A DNA stretch of 64,000 bases, taken from NCBI RefSeq assembly GCF_000689395.1, contig NZ_HG966617.1:2702721-2766720 (forward strand). Direction: 5' to 3'. Numbering within the stretch: the stretch's first letter is position 1; the number at the start of each line of letters is the position of its first letter. Positions 6,889-16,027 of this stretch are shown piece by piece. Source of the stretch: Candidatus Phaeomarinobacter ectocarpi. Its GTDB lineage: Bacteria; Pseudomonadota; Alphaproteobacteria; CGMCC-115125. Under the pieces are notes generated by a model. The model was not told where the DNA came from. It saw only the letters and a program-made list of their open reading frames with translations, and searched no databases. A program made the translations under genes and the position numbers.

Positions 6889-9624
6889 TCACTGAGCGTC
6901 CGGTGTTGCCTGCGGCTGTGCCATCGCCGCCTGATCCGCGGCAAGCGACCGCGTCATCCAGCGGTTGAGCAAGGCCAGACCGGCAAGCGCCAACCCAAGG
7001 GCGAAGAACGACAGCACGCGGATCAGGCCCTCAAGGCCGCTCATATCAATCAGGAACACCTTGGCAATTGTCACAGCAATCACCGTGATGGCGATCTTCC
7101 GGATCAGCACGGACTTGCGCAGCATCGCCAGCACAAGCAGCGCGGCCCCAAGCAGGATCAAGGCAATGGTGTAGCTGTATTGCTCACCATCCAGTACGCC
7201 GGACAACTCCAAAGAGGGTCCCTGCCACAGGCGGCGAATCTCAAGCCCCGCATAAAGCACCATCAAAAACGCAGACAGCCCAACCATTGCGACGCGTATC
7301 TGCTGCCCCAGATGAGTGAAGCGCCAGGCGACCCCCGCAATCAGCACGGCCGGTGCCGCATAGGCAATCAGCAGAGTGTCAAACAACGGTGGCCCAAGCA
7401 CGATGCTGCCGAAAAGCGGATTACCAAGGGTGACGGAGAGGAAGAGCATGACCAGTCCCGCAGCCGCAAAGCCGATGCCCAGCACCGTTCGGACAATCCG
7501 CATTACGCCATCTATCTGCAGCCGGTAAAACTGGTTGGCCGCTGATATCAGCCACACCATGGCGAACAACGACAGCGACCAGTGCTCTTCACCCGGATTG
7601 TTGTCTTCCAGGACCCGGTAGATCAGCAACGTGATGAAGATGCCGATCAGGCTCCACAACGCGGATTCAGCCACAATGATCGAGCTTTGGCGCATCCGTC
7701 GCTGCAGCAGCACCCATGTAGCGGCGAGACCGGCAATCACACCGACATACCCGATGACAAGTTCCAGGAGGCTCGTATCTATCGCCCATGGGATGCCCGG
7801 ATGACCGATAAGCCGGAAGCCGCAGACAACAATGCCAAGCTGCACAAAGATGTTGATGACCTTGATGTCAAAGCGCCGGTCAAGCCACGCCGCTGACACG
7901 ACAAGCGCCACAAAGCCCAGTGTCAGCGCTGTCTCGGTAAGGGTCACAGCCATGGCAAAGGCAACCATGTTGAGGGCAGCCAGCGTGTAGAGCGCTGTGC
8001 GCAGCCGCATGTCGCCGTCCACAAGTCCGGCCCGGTTGGCGCATACAGCCATCACCGCCGCCACCGCTGCAATATGACCGGCCCACGCAAAGTCACTGAG
8101 ATGCGGGCGAGGTTGCCAGGCCAGTTCAATGGACAGCATGACGAGGGGCGCAAATGCCGCCGCACCAAAGGCCCAGATCACTGGAAAAGGCGTGGACCGC
8201 GTGCTCTTGAGCGCCGCCAGCAGAGTGACCGCCAAGCCAACACCGGTCAGCCATGTGATGGTCCACGGTGCCGGGCTTTCAAAGCCCACAAAGGCATCCG
8301 CAAAGGCTCGGTCAACCGGAAGGTCCACCAGTCCGTGCCAACCGATGATGGCAAAAATGGCAAGAGCAATCGGCGGCGCCAGATCTTCAAGGGTTGGCGA
8401 CCGGTCGAGCCAGAAACTGACAGCCATCAACACAACAAACAGCGCTGCAACAGCAAGCCAGAACGACGGCACATCACGACCGGCAACCAGGAACGCTACA
8501 CCACACAACGCCAGAATGCCGCCCGCCGCCAGTCGCGTGGGAAACTCAGGCCACCCCTTGGGGCCGAACGAATGCATGGGCCCAAACAGCATCGCCCCTG
8601 AAAACTGCGGCCGCACGGACATCATCGGCAAACAGGTGGCGGCGGCTGCGAGCACAACAGAGAAAAGCAGGAACTCAGGCCCGGAGGAATATGTTGTCAG
8701 CCAGATCAAAATGGCCCCCGCATAGGGGAGCGCCAGCGCCACAACCGACACCCATGCAGAGCGCTTGAGCGCATCTACCGTGAGACCAACAGCACCGATC
8801 AGCGCAAAATAATAGAACAGCCAGGTCGGGTCCGTACTGTCACCACCCACAATGAAGGGCGCCACCACAGCACCACCAATGCCGATGACCGTGAGGAAAT
8901 TGCCATAGACCCACCCAAGGGCAATGGCACCCGCGGCAACGGCGATGAGACCAATGAACGCCATCTCGGGACCAATGAGTCCATAAAGCTGGCGCGCCGC
9001 CACCACCGCTGAAAACAGCGTCACAATCCCCGCACCGGCAAACAGCGAGGGCAGAAAGGCCGTAAGGTCCTCGTCACCATCCCCACCCCGGCGACGGATG
9101 CGGTCACCAGCAGCGATCAGCGCCACACCAAACAGCAACGCTGAAACAACCCGCACGGTCGGCGACAGCAGACCTGTCTCAATGCCGTACTGAACGAGAA
9201 AGATTCCGGCCATGGTGAGCGACAGCGCTGCCACCACGTAAATCCAGTTTTCTTTCAGCCAAGCGCCCAGCCGCTCCATGTTGTCGGAGCCGAACACAAA
9301 CTGCTTTGGCGGTTGATAGTTCTCTTCGACCGTGTCGTCGGAAGTCACCGACGCCGCAATTGATGCCGCAGCAGGCGCAGGTGCTGACAGAGGCTCAGGG
9401 CTTTGCGGCACCAAAGGTGCGGGATCGGGGTCCGCAACGTCGGTGGAGCCCGCAGCGGCAACCGGTGCGCCATCTTCCGGCTGCGCATCACGAGACGTTG
9501 AGTCCGAAAGGTGAGCAGACAGGCGCGCAACCTCCTTGCTCAGCGCACGCTGCCGGATGAACAGATAGACAACGCAGCCGATGAGAAGAAGTTCAATCAA
9601 AACGAATGCTTTCGACGCTGCCAC
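6889..9624 (-). CDS. DUF2339 family large integral membrane protein
   Basis: 911 aa. An N-terminal membrane helix (VLIELLLIGCVVYLFI) is followed by a ~90-aa soluble Ala/Pro/Asp-rich linker. After that come about two dozen hydrophobic segments to the C-terminus, with motifs such as LGAWLKENWIYVVAALSL that mark the DUF2339 family. The family has no established biochemical role; its size and topology suggest envelope biogenesis or transport. Start GTG at 9624 with CAGGGGT upstream. The C-terminus (residues ~895-911) is soluble and Ala/Gln-rich. It lies 60 bases from the tRNA-Arg gene and probably shares the minus-strand transcript with the DUF3298 gene upstream. Confidence 0.85.
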   Translation of the reverse strand: MAASKAFVLIELLLIGCVVYLFIRQRALSKEVARLSAHLSDSTSRDAQPEDGAPVAAAGSTDVADPDPAPLVPQSPEPLSAPAPAAASIAASVTSDDTVEENYQPPKQFVFGSDNMERLGAWLKENWIYVVAALSLTMAGIFLVQYGIETGLLSPTVRVVSALLFGVALIAAGDRIRRRGGDGDEDLTAFLPSLFAGAGIVTLFSAVVAARQLYGLIGPEMAFIGLIAVAAGAIALGWVYGNFLTVIGIGGAVVAPFIVGGDSTDPTWLFYYFALIGAVGLTVDALKRSAWVSVVALALPYAGAILIWLTTYSSGPEFLLFSVVLAAAATCLPMMSVRPQFSGAMLFGPMHSFGPKGWPEFPTRLAAGGILALCGVAFLVAGRDVPSFWLAVAALFVVLMAVSFWLDRSPTLEDLAPPIALAIFAIIGWHGLVDLPVDRAFADAFVGFESPAPWTITWLTGVGLAVTLLAALKSTRSTPFPVIWAFGAAAFAPLVMLSIELAWQPRPHLSDFAWAGHIAAVAAVMAVCANRAGLVDGDMRLRTALYTLAALNMVAFAMAVTLTETALTLGFVALVVSAAWLDRRFDIKVINIFVQLGIVVCGFRLIGHPGIPWAIDTSLLELVIGYVGVIAGLAATWVLLQRRMRQSSIIVAESALWSLIGIFITLLIYRVLEDNNPGEEHWSLSLFAMVWLISAANQFYRLQIDGVMRIVRTVLGIGFAAAGLVMLFLSVTLGNPLFGSIVLGPPLFDTLLIAYAAPAVLIAGVAWRFTHLGQQIRVAMVGLSAFLMVLYAGLEIRRLWQGPSLELSGVLDGEQYSYTIALILLGAALLVLAMLRKSVLIRKIAITVIAVTIAKVFLIDMSGLEGLIRVLSFFALGLALAGLALLNRWMTRSLAADQAAMAQPQATPDAQ

Positions 9625-9727
9625 ACCCCTGAAAATACAAGGGCTGAATACGCTCTGGTGAAGTCAACAAGACCAATGCCGCGATGGTTGCAGGGCAGTC
9701 CGTGTGAATCAACAACGCAGTCGACAG

Positions 9728-10576
9728 TTACCTTTCTGTCTGCGCGGCGGGCTTGATCTCACCCCCGAACCAGTTTCTGGCGTCTTCGGTGAGATAATCT
9801 TCAAACACCGCATAAGGCACATCAAAGGAGAAGGACCCCATTGCGTAGGGACCCATGATGTAGGGCGCATAGTGAAACGTAAGGCCGCCGGATTTCTCAC
9901 TCTGTGTTGAGGGAAGCAACGTCGCCACCGGCTTGTATTCCGCGTGATAGGCCAACGCGCGCTTGGCGCTTTCGCGCCACGCTTCATCATTCTCTCCCAG
10001 GGGCTGGCCGATGCGCTTCACCCACTCTGCTTCCCACTGCGCCAGAAGGTTGCGGCCTAATACATCCCAGATCGGAGCATCCTTGCCCATGCCATCGGCA
10101 AACAGGGCTTCAAGCGGCACATACTCTCCGCCGCCCTCTGCTTCGTCCTTTGCACGACGCCGCCAGATGAAGCTCGAGAAATCAACATTGCCGTGCGCCC
10201 CACCTGTGAACATCCAATGCGAGCCCAGCACGCTCACAAATGTCGAATTGAATAGAGTCACCTCCCACCGTTCATCCACCAGATAGGGGCGAAAAAACTC
10301 GGGCGACGCTTCAGCATCTTCGGCAGCAAACACGGCAAGCTTTTTCGCGGCCTCTACACTGGAGGACACGAGATCTGACCCGAGACCGGGTTCCATGACG
10401 ATTTTCGGTGCAACAGTGATCGTTGATTCGAATTGCGGCGTCTTGATGCTTTGCACGAAAGCATCGCTCCTCTCTTCATCCTGTGCATGTGCGGGAAAAC
10501 AGCTCAGAGCTGCGACAATTCCCGCAACCAGCGTCCATAGCCACGGGCTTGTTCGAGGGGCACGGAATACAAACAT
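9728..10576 (-). CDS. Secreted DUF3298-domain protein (RsiV-like fold)
   Basis: 282 aa from ATG at 10576 (CGAGGT ribosome site). It has a signal peptide ending at PAHAQ near residue 31. The mature part shows two features of the DUF4163/DUF3298 (PdaC/RsiV-like) family: a central segment with GGAHGN and a C-terminal FHYAPYIMGPYAMGSFSFDVPY strand region. RsiV uses this fold as a lysozyme sensor, but most members are uncharacterised. Here there is no transmembrane or anti-sigma segment after the signal, so it is probably periplasmic. The role is unknown. Confidence 0.78.
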   Translation of the reverse strand: MFVFRAPRTSPWLWTLVAGIVAALSCFPAHAQDEERSDAFVQSIKTPQFESTITVAPKIVMEPGLGSDLVSSSVEAAKKLAVFAAEDAEASPEFFRPYLVDERWEVTLFNSTFVSVLGSHWMFTGGAHGNVDFSSFIWRRRAKDEAEGGGEYVPLEALFADGMGKDAPIWDVLGRNLLAQWEAEWVKRIGQPLGENDEAWRESAKRALAYHAEYKPVATLLPSTQSEKSGGLTFHYAPYIMGPYAMGSFSFDVPYAVFEDYLTEDARNWFGGEIKPAAQTER

Positions 10577-10689
10577 GACAGACCTCGTTGGTGCGCGGCG
10601 CTGTCTCTGACTGACAGCAACAAATATCTGCGCTAGCTTACCCACAACGCGCAAAAACAAGAACTTTGGCCCCAAGGAACCCCACCGTG

Positions 10690-11325
10690 ATGTCAGCAAC
10701 TCAGCGTACCCGCCAGGCATGGATCACGGGCTGTCTCACAGTCACGGCTGCGACCGCTGGCGCAATCATGCTCCTATCCGGAAGCACCGGCACTGCCAAT
10801 GCGCAGGGCGCCGCATCGGAAGCCTGCTCCGGCCTCGGCCTCAAGATCGAAAGCCACATCAGTGGCGACATTCCCCTCGGCGGCCCCATTTCACTGGCAA
10901 GCCGACGGGCGGTTGACCGCGATGTGACCATGGAAGACGACATCGCGGCACGGCTGGCCAATCTTGGTTTCAAGATCGACGACAACGCGTTTTGGCAGTT
11001 TGTCTATGAGACCGACAATCAGCACCCCAAGCGCGACCCGAACTTCACGATCCGGTCCGAAGTACAGGGGGGCCGTGAACCAGAGGCGGTGGGGCAATAC
11101 CGGTTTGATCGCGACGGTGATGTCTGCTCTCCCCTGTCCACCTACACGATGGACTTTGAAGTTCTCGACGAAGGCGCGCGCGTTGTCTGGCGCGGCCACG
11201 CCACATACACGACCCGCACGCAAGAGCCTGTTGCGGACAAGGAACGTCTGACAGAACGCCTGATCAGCGCGTTTCGCAGCGACCTCAAACAAAGCCACAA
11301 TCTGTCCGGTCGCGGCAGGGATTGA
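10690..11325 (+). CDS. Secreted protein of unknown function
   Basis: 211 aa from ATG 10690 (or GTG 10687), both served by AAGGAA upstream. The hydrophobic signal ends at TANAQG (about residue 39). The mature protein carries two widely spaced Cys (near 46 and 152 by my count), which could form a disulfide. A helix-strand layout (DDIAARLANLGFKIDD, then ARVVWRGHATYTTRT) recalls periplasmic lipid- or surfactant-binding DUF4136-like proteins, but I do not recognise a family. Divergent from the DUF3298 gene. The downstream lactonase ATG is 8 bases after its stop, so the two may form an operon. Confidence 0.7.
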   Translation: MSATQRTRQAWITGCLTVTAATAGAIMLLSGSTGTANAQGAASEACSGLGLKIESHISGDIPLGGPISLASRRAVDRDVTMEDDIAARLANLGFKIDDNAFWQFVYETDNQHPKRDPNFTIRSEVQGGREPEAVGQYRFDRDGDVCSPLSTYTMDFEVLDEGARVVWRGHATYTTRTQEPVADKERLTERLISAFRSDLKQSHNLSGRGRD

Positions 11326-11333
11326 TCCGACAC

Positions 11334-12089
11334 ATGACGGTTGCGCTCTACGCCTTCACCTGCGGACACCTCACCATGCCCTTCAAGTCGTTTCTTGAAG
11401 GCGAGGAAGGCACGCTGAAGGTTCCCGTGCCGGCCTATCTGGTGGTGCACGAAAAGGGGTCGGTGCTATTTGACACCGGGCTTAACCCGCATGCCGTCCA
11501 TGAAGACGCGCGCTATCGCGGTCAGGTGCACAAGTCACACGAGTTTCATGTGACCCAGCACGAGCTGCTGCCGGCCCGCTTTGAAGACGCCGGGTTGGAC
11601 ATCTCCACCGTCACCCATCTTGTGAATTCTCACCTGCACTTCGACCATGCCGGCGGCAACCAGCTGGCGCCCGACGTGCCGGTGATCGTGCAGAAGCGCG
11701 AACTCGAACACGCCCGCGAGGCAGGGCTGCCCTTTGGCTATGTGGCGGAAGACTTTGAGACCGGTCAGTCATTCAACACGATCACCGGTGAGCTTGACCT
11801 GTTTGGGGACGGCTCCGTGGTGTGCCTCCCGACACCGGGCCATACACCCGGGCATCAATCGCTGAAGGTGGCGACAGACATAGGACAATTCGTGCTGGCG
11901 GGAGACGCGTGCTACCTGCGCCGCTCACTGGACAACCTGCACCTGCCCCGGTTTCGTCATGACGAAGAAGCAATGCTTGCGTCTCTTCGCACCTTGCGAG
12001 ACCTGCAGCAGCGCGGTGCGACCATCATGTATGGCCATGACCCTGACTTCTGGAAAGACATTCCGCAGGCGCCGACGCGGCTTGGCTAG
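11334..12089 (+). CDS. Metallo-beta-lactamase-fold hydrolase, AiiA-like N-acyl-homoserine lactonase family
   Basis: 251 aa. The zinc motif HxHxDH is intact (SHLHFDHAGG, HLHFDH about residues 100-105). The second His lies in TPGHTPGHQS, followed by the bridging Asp (LAGDACY) and a C-terminal His (MYGHDPDFW). The Tyr two residues after the bridging Asp is at the place of the AiiA active-site Tyr. AiiA-type enzymes open the lactone ring of acyl-homoserine lactones (quorum quenching), but close relatives hydrolyse other lactones. Start ATG 11334, with CAGGGA 12 bases upstream; TTG 11322 would be too close to a ribosome site. It overlaps the convergent MFS gene by CTAG. Confidence 0.8.
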   Translation: MTVALYAFTCGHLTMPFKSFLEGEEGTLKVPVPAYLVVHEKGSVLFDTGLNPHAVHEDARYRGQVHKSHEFHVTQHELLPARFEDAGLDISTVTHLVNSHLHFDHAGGNQLAPDVPVIVQKRELEHAREAGLPFGYVAEDFETGQSFNTITGELDLFGDGSVVCLPTPGHTPGHQSLKVATDIGQFVLAGDACYLRRSLDNLHLPRFRHDEEAMLASLRTLRDLQQRGATIMYGHDPDFWKDIPQAPTRLG

Positions 12090-13354
12090 TCTGTCAGCGG
12101 GGCAGGCTGACGCACAGCACCCGACACCGCGAAAATCGTAAGAGCCACAACCGACGCTGCTGCAACTGCCAGATAGGCCGGGCTGTATCCCCCGGCAAGA
12201 TCGTAAACGACACCCACCAGCGCAGGACCAGCCGCAACACCAACGGTGCCGAACATCTGGCTGAGGGCAAAAATGCGACCATAGTCGCGCAGACCAAACG
12301 CCTCACCCAGCAGCAAGGGTTGCAGCATCAAGATATTGCCCACGGTCACACCAAACAGCACCGACGAGGCCATCAGCGCCACAACGCCCTCAGCAAAAGC
12401 AAATGCCGTCAGCCCGACTGCCTGCATGGCCATGAAGGCCAGCGTGAATGTCCGGATCGGCAGCCGCGATAGAGCAAACCCGCCTAGCAATCGGCCAACA
12501 ATGCTTGAAGCGGCAAGTACCGAAACCGCAATCGCCGCCAGCGCTGCATCTTCGCGCACGGTCACCAGTCTGAACTGATGTGACAGCGCCCCCACCTGCG
12601 CCATCATGGCAAACACATAGGCTGCGGTAACGCCGATAAAGAATCGCGAGCGGATGGCCACCGCCATGGGAACACCATCCGGCGGCCCGTCCTGCTCGCC
12701 ATCCGCAAGCGGTGGATCCCCATCAATGCGCAGCCCCATGCTTTGCGGGCTGGGCCGCATCACAAACAAGGCCGCAGGGACAACTCCCACAAAGAACATG
12801 ATCGCCAGCCAATGACCGGCAATCTCAAGGCCTTGGGTCTGAATGATCCAGGCTGAAAGCGGCGCAAAGACGATGCCGCCTATAGACAGACCCGTGGAGG
12901 CCATGGACAGGGCAACCGCGCGCCGCCGGGCAAACCACCGCGCAACCAGCGTGGTCGCCGGCACCAGGGCACAGCCCGCATAGAGCACACCAAACAACGC
13001 ATAGAAAAAGTAGAGCTGCCAGACTTCGGTGATGGATCCCACGAAGGCAAACACCAGTGCCCCCAACGCACCGGAGATCGCGACGACATAGCGTGCATCA
13101 TAAATTTCGATCAGGCGTCCAACCGCCATGCCCGCAAAGCCGGAAGCAAGGAAGAATGTTGCTGTCGCACCGGAAACTTCACTGACGTCAAAACGCTCTT
13201 CGCTGAAGGCACCGAGTAGAACGGAAAGATTGTAAAAACCGATGCCCGCCGTGGTCGCCATGGTGACGAACACCGCCGCAACAACCCACCAGCCATAATA
13301 GACGCCACGCAACTGCGTCAGTGTGCGGCCGACAAGTGAGCTGGAGTGCGACAT
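12086..13354 (-). CDS. Major facilitator superfamily transporter
   Basis: 422 aa with twelve predicted membrane helices. The first follows YYGWWVVAAVFV, a pattern common in the oxalate/formate and monocarboxylate-porter-like MFS group. A central cytoplasmic loop (PSPQSMGLRIDGDPPLADGEQDG) separates the halves. ATG 13354 lies 7 bases after the stop of the bile-acid-symporter-like gene, so translation is probably coupled. The substrate is probably a small organic acid, unproven. Its stop overlaps the lactonase stop by four bases. Confidence 0.85.
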   Translation of the reverse strand: MSHSSSLVGRTLTQLRGVYYGWWVVAAVFVTMATTAGIGFYNLSVLLGAFSEERFDVSEVSGATATFFLASGFAGMAVGRLIEIYDARYVVAISGALGALVFAFVGSITEVWQLYFFYALFGVLYAGCALVPATTLVARWFARRRAVALSMASTGLSIGGIVFAPLSAWIIQTQGLEIAGHWLAIMFFVGVVPAALFVMRPSPQSMGLRIDGDPPLADGEQDGPPDGVPMAVAIRSRFFIGVTAAYVFAMMAQVGALSHQFRLVTVREDAALAAIAVSVLAASSIVGRLLGGFALSRLPIRTFTLAFMAMQAVGLTAFAFAEGVVALMASSVLFGVTVGNILMLQPLLLGEAFGLRDYGRIFALSQMFGTVGVAAGPALVGVVYDLAGGYSPAYLAVAAASVVALTIFAVSGAVRQPAPLTD

Positions 13355-13361
13355 GAAGAGA

Positions 13362-14294
13362 TTACATCCCGGACGAGGAGCGCCCTTTTTGACCACGGCG
13401 CTCAGCGGCGCGTCTGCGATCCATCTTGATGGCCCGGCGATGTGCCAGGGCGGCAGCAAAGCCTAGCAGGCTGGCCGGGGCAATATACACAGCCCCGAAG
13501 GCTGCCCAGTCGACCCGGTCCAGAACACTGATGGCCACCAGTGTCGACAGGCCAACATTACGGGTACCGGTCTCAATCGCCACCGTGAAGGCCTGCGCCC
13601 GGGTCAAAAACAAGCTGGAGATGAAAAAGCCGCCGCCAGCGCTCAACGCAAACATGACCGCTGCCAGTGGGATGGATGATTCGATGCCCTCACTGAACGG
13701 CTGCCAGTCCTGAATCGCCAACAGCACAACCACGCCATAAAGCGCGTATTGAGCGCCCTGCTGCGCACGGTCGATATTTCGCTGCACCCAAGCTGGATGT
13801 GTCGCCCGCGCCCACATGCCAATGGCGACCGGCAACAAGACCACCGCAAACAACTGCGTCAGAGTCGGCCCCAGAGGAATGGATATGGATTCGCCGGTTT
13901 CAGCACCGACATCAGCAACGGACAGCGCAAAGGCCAGCACAAGCGGCAGCGTCAGGACGGCCAGCACGCTGGACATGGTGGTGAGGGAAATGGACAGCGC
14001 CAGATGACCACGGCCAAGCAGCGTCAGCACATTGGAGAACCCACCGCTTGGACAGGCCGCCACAATCGCCAGTCCGACTGCTGTCGCCACGGGAAGCGGC
14101 ACCAGCCAGAGAACCAGAATGGCAATGGCGGGAAACATCGTGAGCTGGACGGCACTGCCGATGAGGAAGCTCTTTGGCGCTGCCACGAGATCGCGGAAGT
14201 CGCGCCGGGTCAGCTCCATGCCGACGGTCACCATGACCCCGAACAGGGCCGCAGGCAGGATCATATCCTGCACAATGTTGAATGAGCCGCTCAC
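13362..14294 (-). CDS. Bile acid:sodium symporter family (BASS/SBF) transporter
   Basis: 310 aa, about nine to ten membrane helices. Diagnostic features are the early MVTVGMELTRRDF segment and the crossover region with ACPSGGFSNVLTLLGRGHLALS, matching the Na+-binding conserved stretch of the SBF family. The C-terminal end is basic and hydrophilic (HRRAIKMDRRRAAERR). The family imports bile acids, pantoate or other carboxylates with sodium. Start GTG 14294 with a weak ribosome site; ATG 14264 is an alternative. First gene of a two-gene transporter operon with the MFS gene. Confidence 0.83.
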   Translation of the reverse strand: MSGSFNIVQDMILPAALFGVMVTVGMELTRRDFRDLVAAPKSFLIGSAVQLTMFPAIAILVLWLVPLPVATAVGLAIVAACPSGGFSNVLTLLGRGHLALSISLTTMSSVLAVLTLPLVLAFALSVADVGAETGESISIPLGPTLTQLFAVVLLPVAIGMWARATHPAWVQRNIDRAQQGAQYALYGVVVLLAIQDWQPFSEGIESSIPLAAVMFALSAGGGFFISSLFLTRAQAFTVAIETGTRNVGLSTLVAISVLDRVDWAAFGAVYIAPASLLGFAAALAHRRAIKMDRRRAAERRGQKGRSSSGM

Positions 14295-14681
14295 GAGAAG
14301 AAGTGTCGCCTTTCAAGAGTGCGCCAGATCGATGAATTGCCCGGCCCGCGAAAGGAACGAGGCAATCTGTCGAAGGCCGGCAGGAAGGAAGGACGCCGGG
14401 ATTCTGACCGGCGGACAGTACCTACCCATCGGACCTGTGGAAAGCCCCGCTCCCATCAACATGTGGTGTAGCATTCGTGCGAAAATGTGGCCGCACAGTC
14501 GCAGCCAGGCCATGAACGACCGGTAAACACCACACTCAACCGCCCGCGCGGCATCAATGTGGCAACGCGCGCCCAAAGAGCCCTGCAATACCGTCACCCC
14601 ATGACCACACCAGACCTTGAGCAAGCAGGCCGGGCAGCGCACACTGGTGCTGAACATTCCCGAGAATGAAAGCGCCGCCCC
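14295..14681. other. 387-base stretch without a recognisable gene
   Basis: Lies between two divergent genes and must hold both promoters. I read both strands and found no open frame with protein-like composition, no tRNA and no strong terminator hairpin. Composition is slightly less regular than in coding DNA. Confidence 0.5.
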
Positions 14682-15095
14682 GTGCCCGATCACACCTCTG
14701 ATCACATCTCCGATCACACTGATGTCGAGCCCGCCATCCACCCGGACCTGGAAACGGACACCGGCGCGGAACGTCGCCTGCATGAGCGGGAGACGGATAC
14801 AGCGACCAGTCCCACCATTGATCTTGGCTTTGGCCCCGTGGATATCCTCGACTGGTCCTTCGGCGGCGCCCGGCTCAAAGGCGCGACCCTCTCTTTGACG
14901 GTCGGTGAGTTTGCCACCGGCGACATCGCGCTGGGCACGGCCAGCGGCAAGTTCATCGCTGACGTGGTCCGCATTCATCCGCCGTACTTTGACCCCCAAA
15001 GCAGCCCCGACGAAATCAGCCTGCGCTGGCTTGATCTCCCGCCCGACGTGCTCGAGCAGATGATCGCCGCCAAGGCCGCCCCCGCTTCGCCATAA
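14682..15095 (+). CDS. PilZ-domain protein, probable cyclic-di-GMP receptor
   Basis: 137 aa. The c-di-GMP-binding elements are visible: RLHER (R-x-x-x-R) near residue 31 and DWSFGGARL (D-x-S-x-G-G) near residue 58, followed by the beta-barrel strands (TGDIALG, GKFIADVVRI, ISLRWLDLP). No other domain is present, so it may act as an adaptor that passes the c-di-GMP signal to partners. The first ~20 residues come from an imperfect 12-bp tandem repeat (GATCAC unit, repeated D-H). Start GTG 14682 is the first start after an in-frame stop; its ribosome site is weak. The crotonase gene begins 30 bases downstream. Confidence 0.7.
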   Translation: MPDHTSDHISDHTDVEPAIHPDLETDTGAERRLHERETDTATSPTIDLGFGPVDILDWSFGGARLKGATLSLTVGEFATGDIALGTASGKFIADVVRIHPPYFDPQSSPDEISLRWLDLPPDVLEQMIAAKAAPASP

Positions 15096-15124
15096 CCAAA
15101 TCAAACCAAACCGAGGAAACAACC

Positions 15125-15934
15125 ATGGCCTACACCACACTCGACATCCGCAAAGAAGGTGCCGTTGACTGGGTAACGCTCAACCGTCCCGACGCCCTCA
15201 ATTCCCTTGATCCCACCATGATTGATGAGCTGCTGGATTACTTCCACTCACTCTACATGAACAACGCCGTGCGCGTGGTGGTCCTCAAGGGAGCCGGCCG
15301 CGCGTTCTGCGCCGGGCTCGACCTCAAGGATTCGTCCAACCGCTCCGACACCACCGCCATTCAGACGGGACCGGCAGCTGGCCTCATGTCCCAGCGCCGC
15401 ATCTCTGAAATCGTCATGCGCATGCGCAAATGCCAGCAGCCGATCATTTCGCTGGTTCATGGCCCTGCATGCGGCGGCGGCTTTGCCCTCGCGCTGGCAT
15501 CCGACATCCGCATTGCCGGTGAGAGCGCAAAAATGAATGCGGCTTTCATCCGCATTGGCCTGTCGGCGTGTGACATCGGCGTCTCCTACTTCCTGCCGCG
15601 CCTCGTCGGCGTGTCGGTCGCCAGCGAACTCATGCTTACCGGACGCTTCATCAAGGCCGAGCGGGCGCTCGCCACGGGCCTCGTTTCCGAAGTCGTTCCC
15701 GACGACAAGCTCGACGATGCCGTGCGCCCCTATCTCGACGAGATGCTGACAACGGCCCCGCTTGGCCTGCGCCTCACCAAGGAGTGCCTCAACATGAACA
15801 TTGATGCGGGCTCCCTTGAGGCTGCGATCGCCATGGAAGACCGCAACCAGATCCTCACCGCCCAGACCCAGGACGTGAAGGAAGGTTTCGCGGCTTTTGT
15901 GGAGAAGCGGGCACCCCAGTACCAGGACCGTTAG
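15125..15934 (+). CDS. Enoyl-CoA hydratase/isomerase (crotonase) family protein
   Basis: 269 aa, typical crotonase length. It has the CoA/oxyanion segments GRAFCAGLDLKD and HGPACGGGFALALASDIRIAGESAKMNAAFIRIGL. In true hydratases the second catalytic region carries Glu (E-x-G); here it is IGLSACDIGVSY, with Asp in the position where many isomerases and diverse crotonases have an acid. Substrate is therefore not assigned. Ribosome site GAGGAAAC precedes ATG 15125. Followed by a short hairpin duplication and then the acyl-CoA dehydrogenase and SDR genes, consistent with a beta-oxidation-type pathway. Confidence 0.88.
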   Translation: MAYTTLDIRKEGAVDWVTLNRPDALNSLDPTMIDELLDYFHSLYMNNAVRVVVLKGAGRAFCAGLDLKDSSNRSDTTAIQTGPAAGLMSQRRISEIVMRMRKCQQPIISLVHGPACGGGFALALASDIRIAGESAKMNAAFIRIGLSACDIGVSYFLPRLVGVSVASELMLTGRFIKAERALATGLVSEVVPDDKLDDAVRPYLDEMLTTAPLGLRLTKECLNMNIDAGSLEAAIAMEDRNQILTAQTQDVKEGFAAFVEKRAPQYQDR

Positions 15935-15973
15935 GTCCTGCGACCATCCACAAGTCAGGACCGTTAGGTCCTG
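15923..15973. repeat. Duplicated 18-bp hairpin at the crotonase stop codon
   Basis: CAGGACCGTTAGGTCCTG occurs twice, at 15923-15940 (containing the crotonase TAG stop) and 15956-15973. Each copy is a 7-bp inverted repeat with a GTTA loop. A decayed third copy (CCGGACCGCTAAACC) follows near 15990. No T-run follows, so this is not a standard terminator; it looks like a tandem duplication of the gene's 3' end. Confidence 0.75.
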
Positions 15974-16027
15974 CCGACATCGAGAAGCACCCGGACCGCT
16001 AAACCTCTATACCCGCTACGTAATTAC

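Noticed and set aside
5063-12089. A complete quorum-sensing system of LuxR, lactonase and synthase
   Set aside because: No LuxI-type synthase is visible and the regulator lacks the autoinducer-binding domain.
14313-15140. A 275-codon minus-strand open frame
   Set aside because: Shadow over the PilZ gene and its upstream gap; the plus strand carries the conserved PilZ motifs.
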